Origin: Bacteriovoracaceae bacterium
GTDB taxonomy: Bacteria > Bdellovibrionota > UBA1018
Assembly (NCBI GenBank): GCA_023250755.1
Contig: JAHFAC010000012.1
Location: 1 to 13,897 of the forward strand
Reading direction: 5' to 3'
DNA length: 13,897 nucleotides
Shown piece by piece: positions 13,804 to 13,897 of this stretch (its first letter is position 1; the number at the start of each line of letters is the position of its first letter). The notes under the pieces were generated by a model, which worked only from the letters and a program-made list of their open reading frames with translations, was not told the origin of the DNA and did no database searches. Made by a program: the position numbers and the translations under genes.

Positions 13804-13897
13804 ATGGATTACATTCTAGCGATCGATCAAGGAACCACAGGCACTACAGCGCTCCTTATGGACCGCGACTTGAATTGGGTAGCTGAAGCTTCGGTGG
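13804..13897 (+). CDS. glpK: Glycerol kinase (FGGY family), N-terminal fragment cut by the window end
   Basis: The 31 residues visible begin MDYILAIDQGTTGTTALLMD, the N-terminal phosphate-binding beta-hairpin of FGGY carbohydrate kinases. The DQGTTGTT form is most typical of glycerol kinase, which makes glycerol-3-phosphate from glycerol and ATP in the cytoplasm. Related FGGY kinases such as xylulokinase usually have D.GT with other residues, so glpK is likely but not proven on this short piece. GGGAGGG sits directly before the ATG; an upstream in-frame ATG at 13786 has no Shine-Dalgarno. The gene is divergent from the chemoreceptor-like gene. It continues beyond the window. Confidence 0.85.
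   Translation, partial: MDYILAIDQGTTGTTALLMDRDLNWVAEASV

Noticed and set aside
13745..13819. Short leader peptide frame overlapping the glpK start (MHPLLRPL...)
   Set aside because: It has no ribosome binding site, lies across the predicted promoter and has no composition supporting translation.

Overview
The window looks like chromosomal DNA from a Gram-negative, probably motile bacterium. I infer one of the predatory or delta-type lineages, with Bdellovibrionota as the best guess. The reasons are a GYF_2 (DUF4339-type) membrane protein in an operon with PilZ proteins, a chemoreceptor-like membrane protein, outer-membrane efflux and beta-barrel proteins, and many secreted helical proteins without obvious families. 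Base composition is moderate and even. I see no transposase, integrase, phage gene or CRISPR array. The assignment to a lineage is inference.

Layout. Positions 19-5745 (minus strand): an RhlE-like DEAD-box RNA helicase, then a gap with a good sigma70-type promoter, then two large exported proteins of unknown function (1002 and 485 aa) whose genes overlap by 4 bp. Positions 5787-5834: a rho-independent terminator. Positions 5872-6324 (minus): a secreted Pro/Gly/Met/His repeat protein. Positions 6325-6546: a divergent, AT-rich control region. Positions 6547-8618 (plus): a TolC-family outer-membrane protein and, overlapping it by 4 bp, a small predicted outer-membrane beta-barrel. Positions 8606-9060 (minus): tRNA-Arg(ACG) followed by a small exported protein with two CxxCxxxH motifs, which overlaps the barrel gene tail to tail. 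Positions 9128-9860 (minus): a small exported acidic protein and a two-gene mini-operon of 74 and 57 aa. The 57-aa protein resembles the FliG-binding tail of FliF. Positions 9940-12391 (minus): an operon of a GYF_2 membrane protein and two PilZ paralogues. Positions 12498-13661 (minus): a chemoreceptor-like protein with a degenerate hairpin tip. Positions 13804 to the end (plus): the start of a glycerol kinase gene with its own promoter.

How it fits together. The right half, from about 9466 to 13661, groups proteins that point to motility or envelope signalling: a receptor-like coiled coil, a GYF_2 membrane protein, one canonical and one diverged c-di-GMP-binding-type PilZ protein, and a FliF-tail-like small protein. 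This is the best candidate for an undescribed system, but a functional link is inference from proximity and co-orientation. The left half carries an exported two-protein module of unknown role (1002 + 485 aa) and a possible metal or envelope export locus (Met/His-rich protein, TolC-like protein, barrel). There is no gene-free stretch longer than 300 bases; the longest is the 222-base divergent region at 6325-6546.
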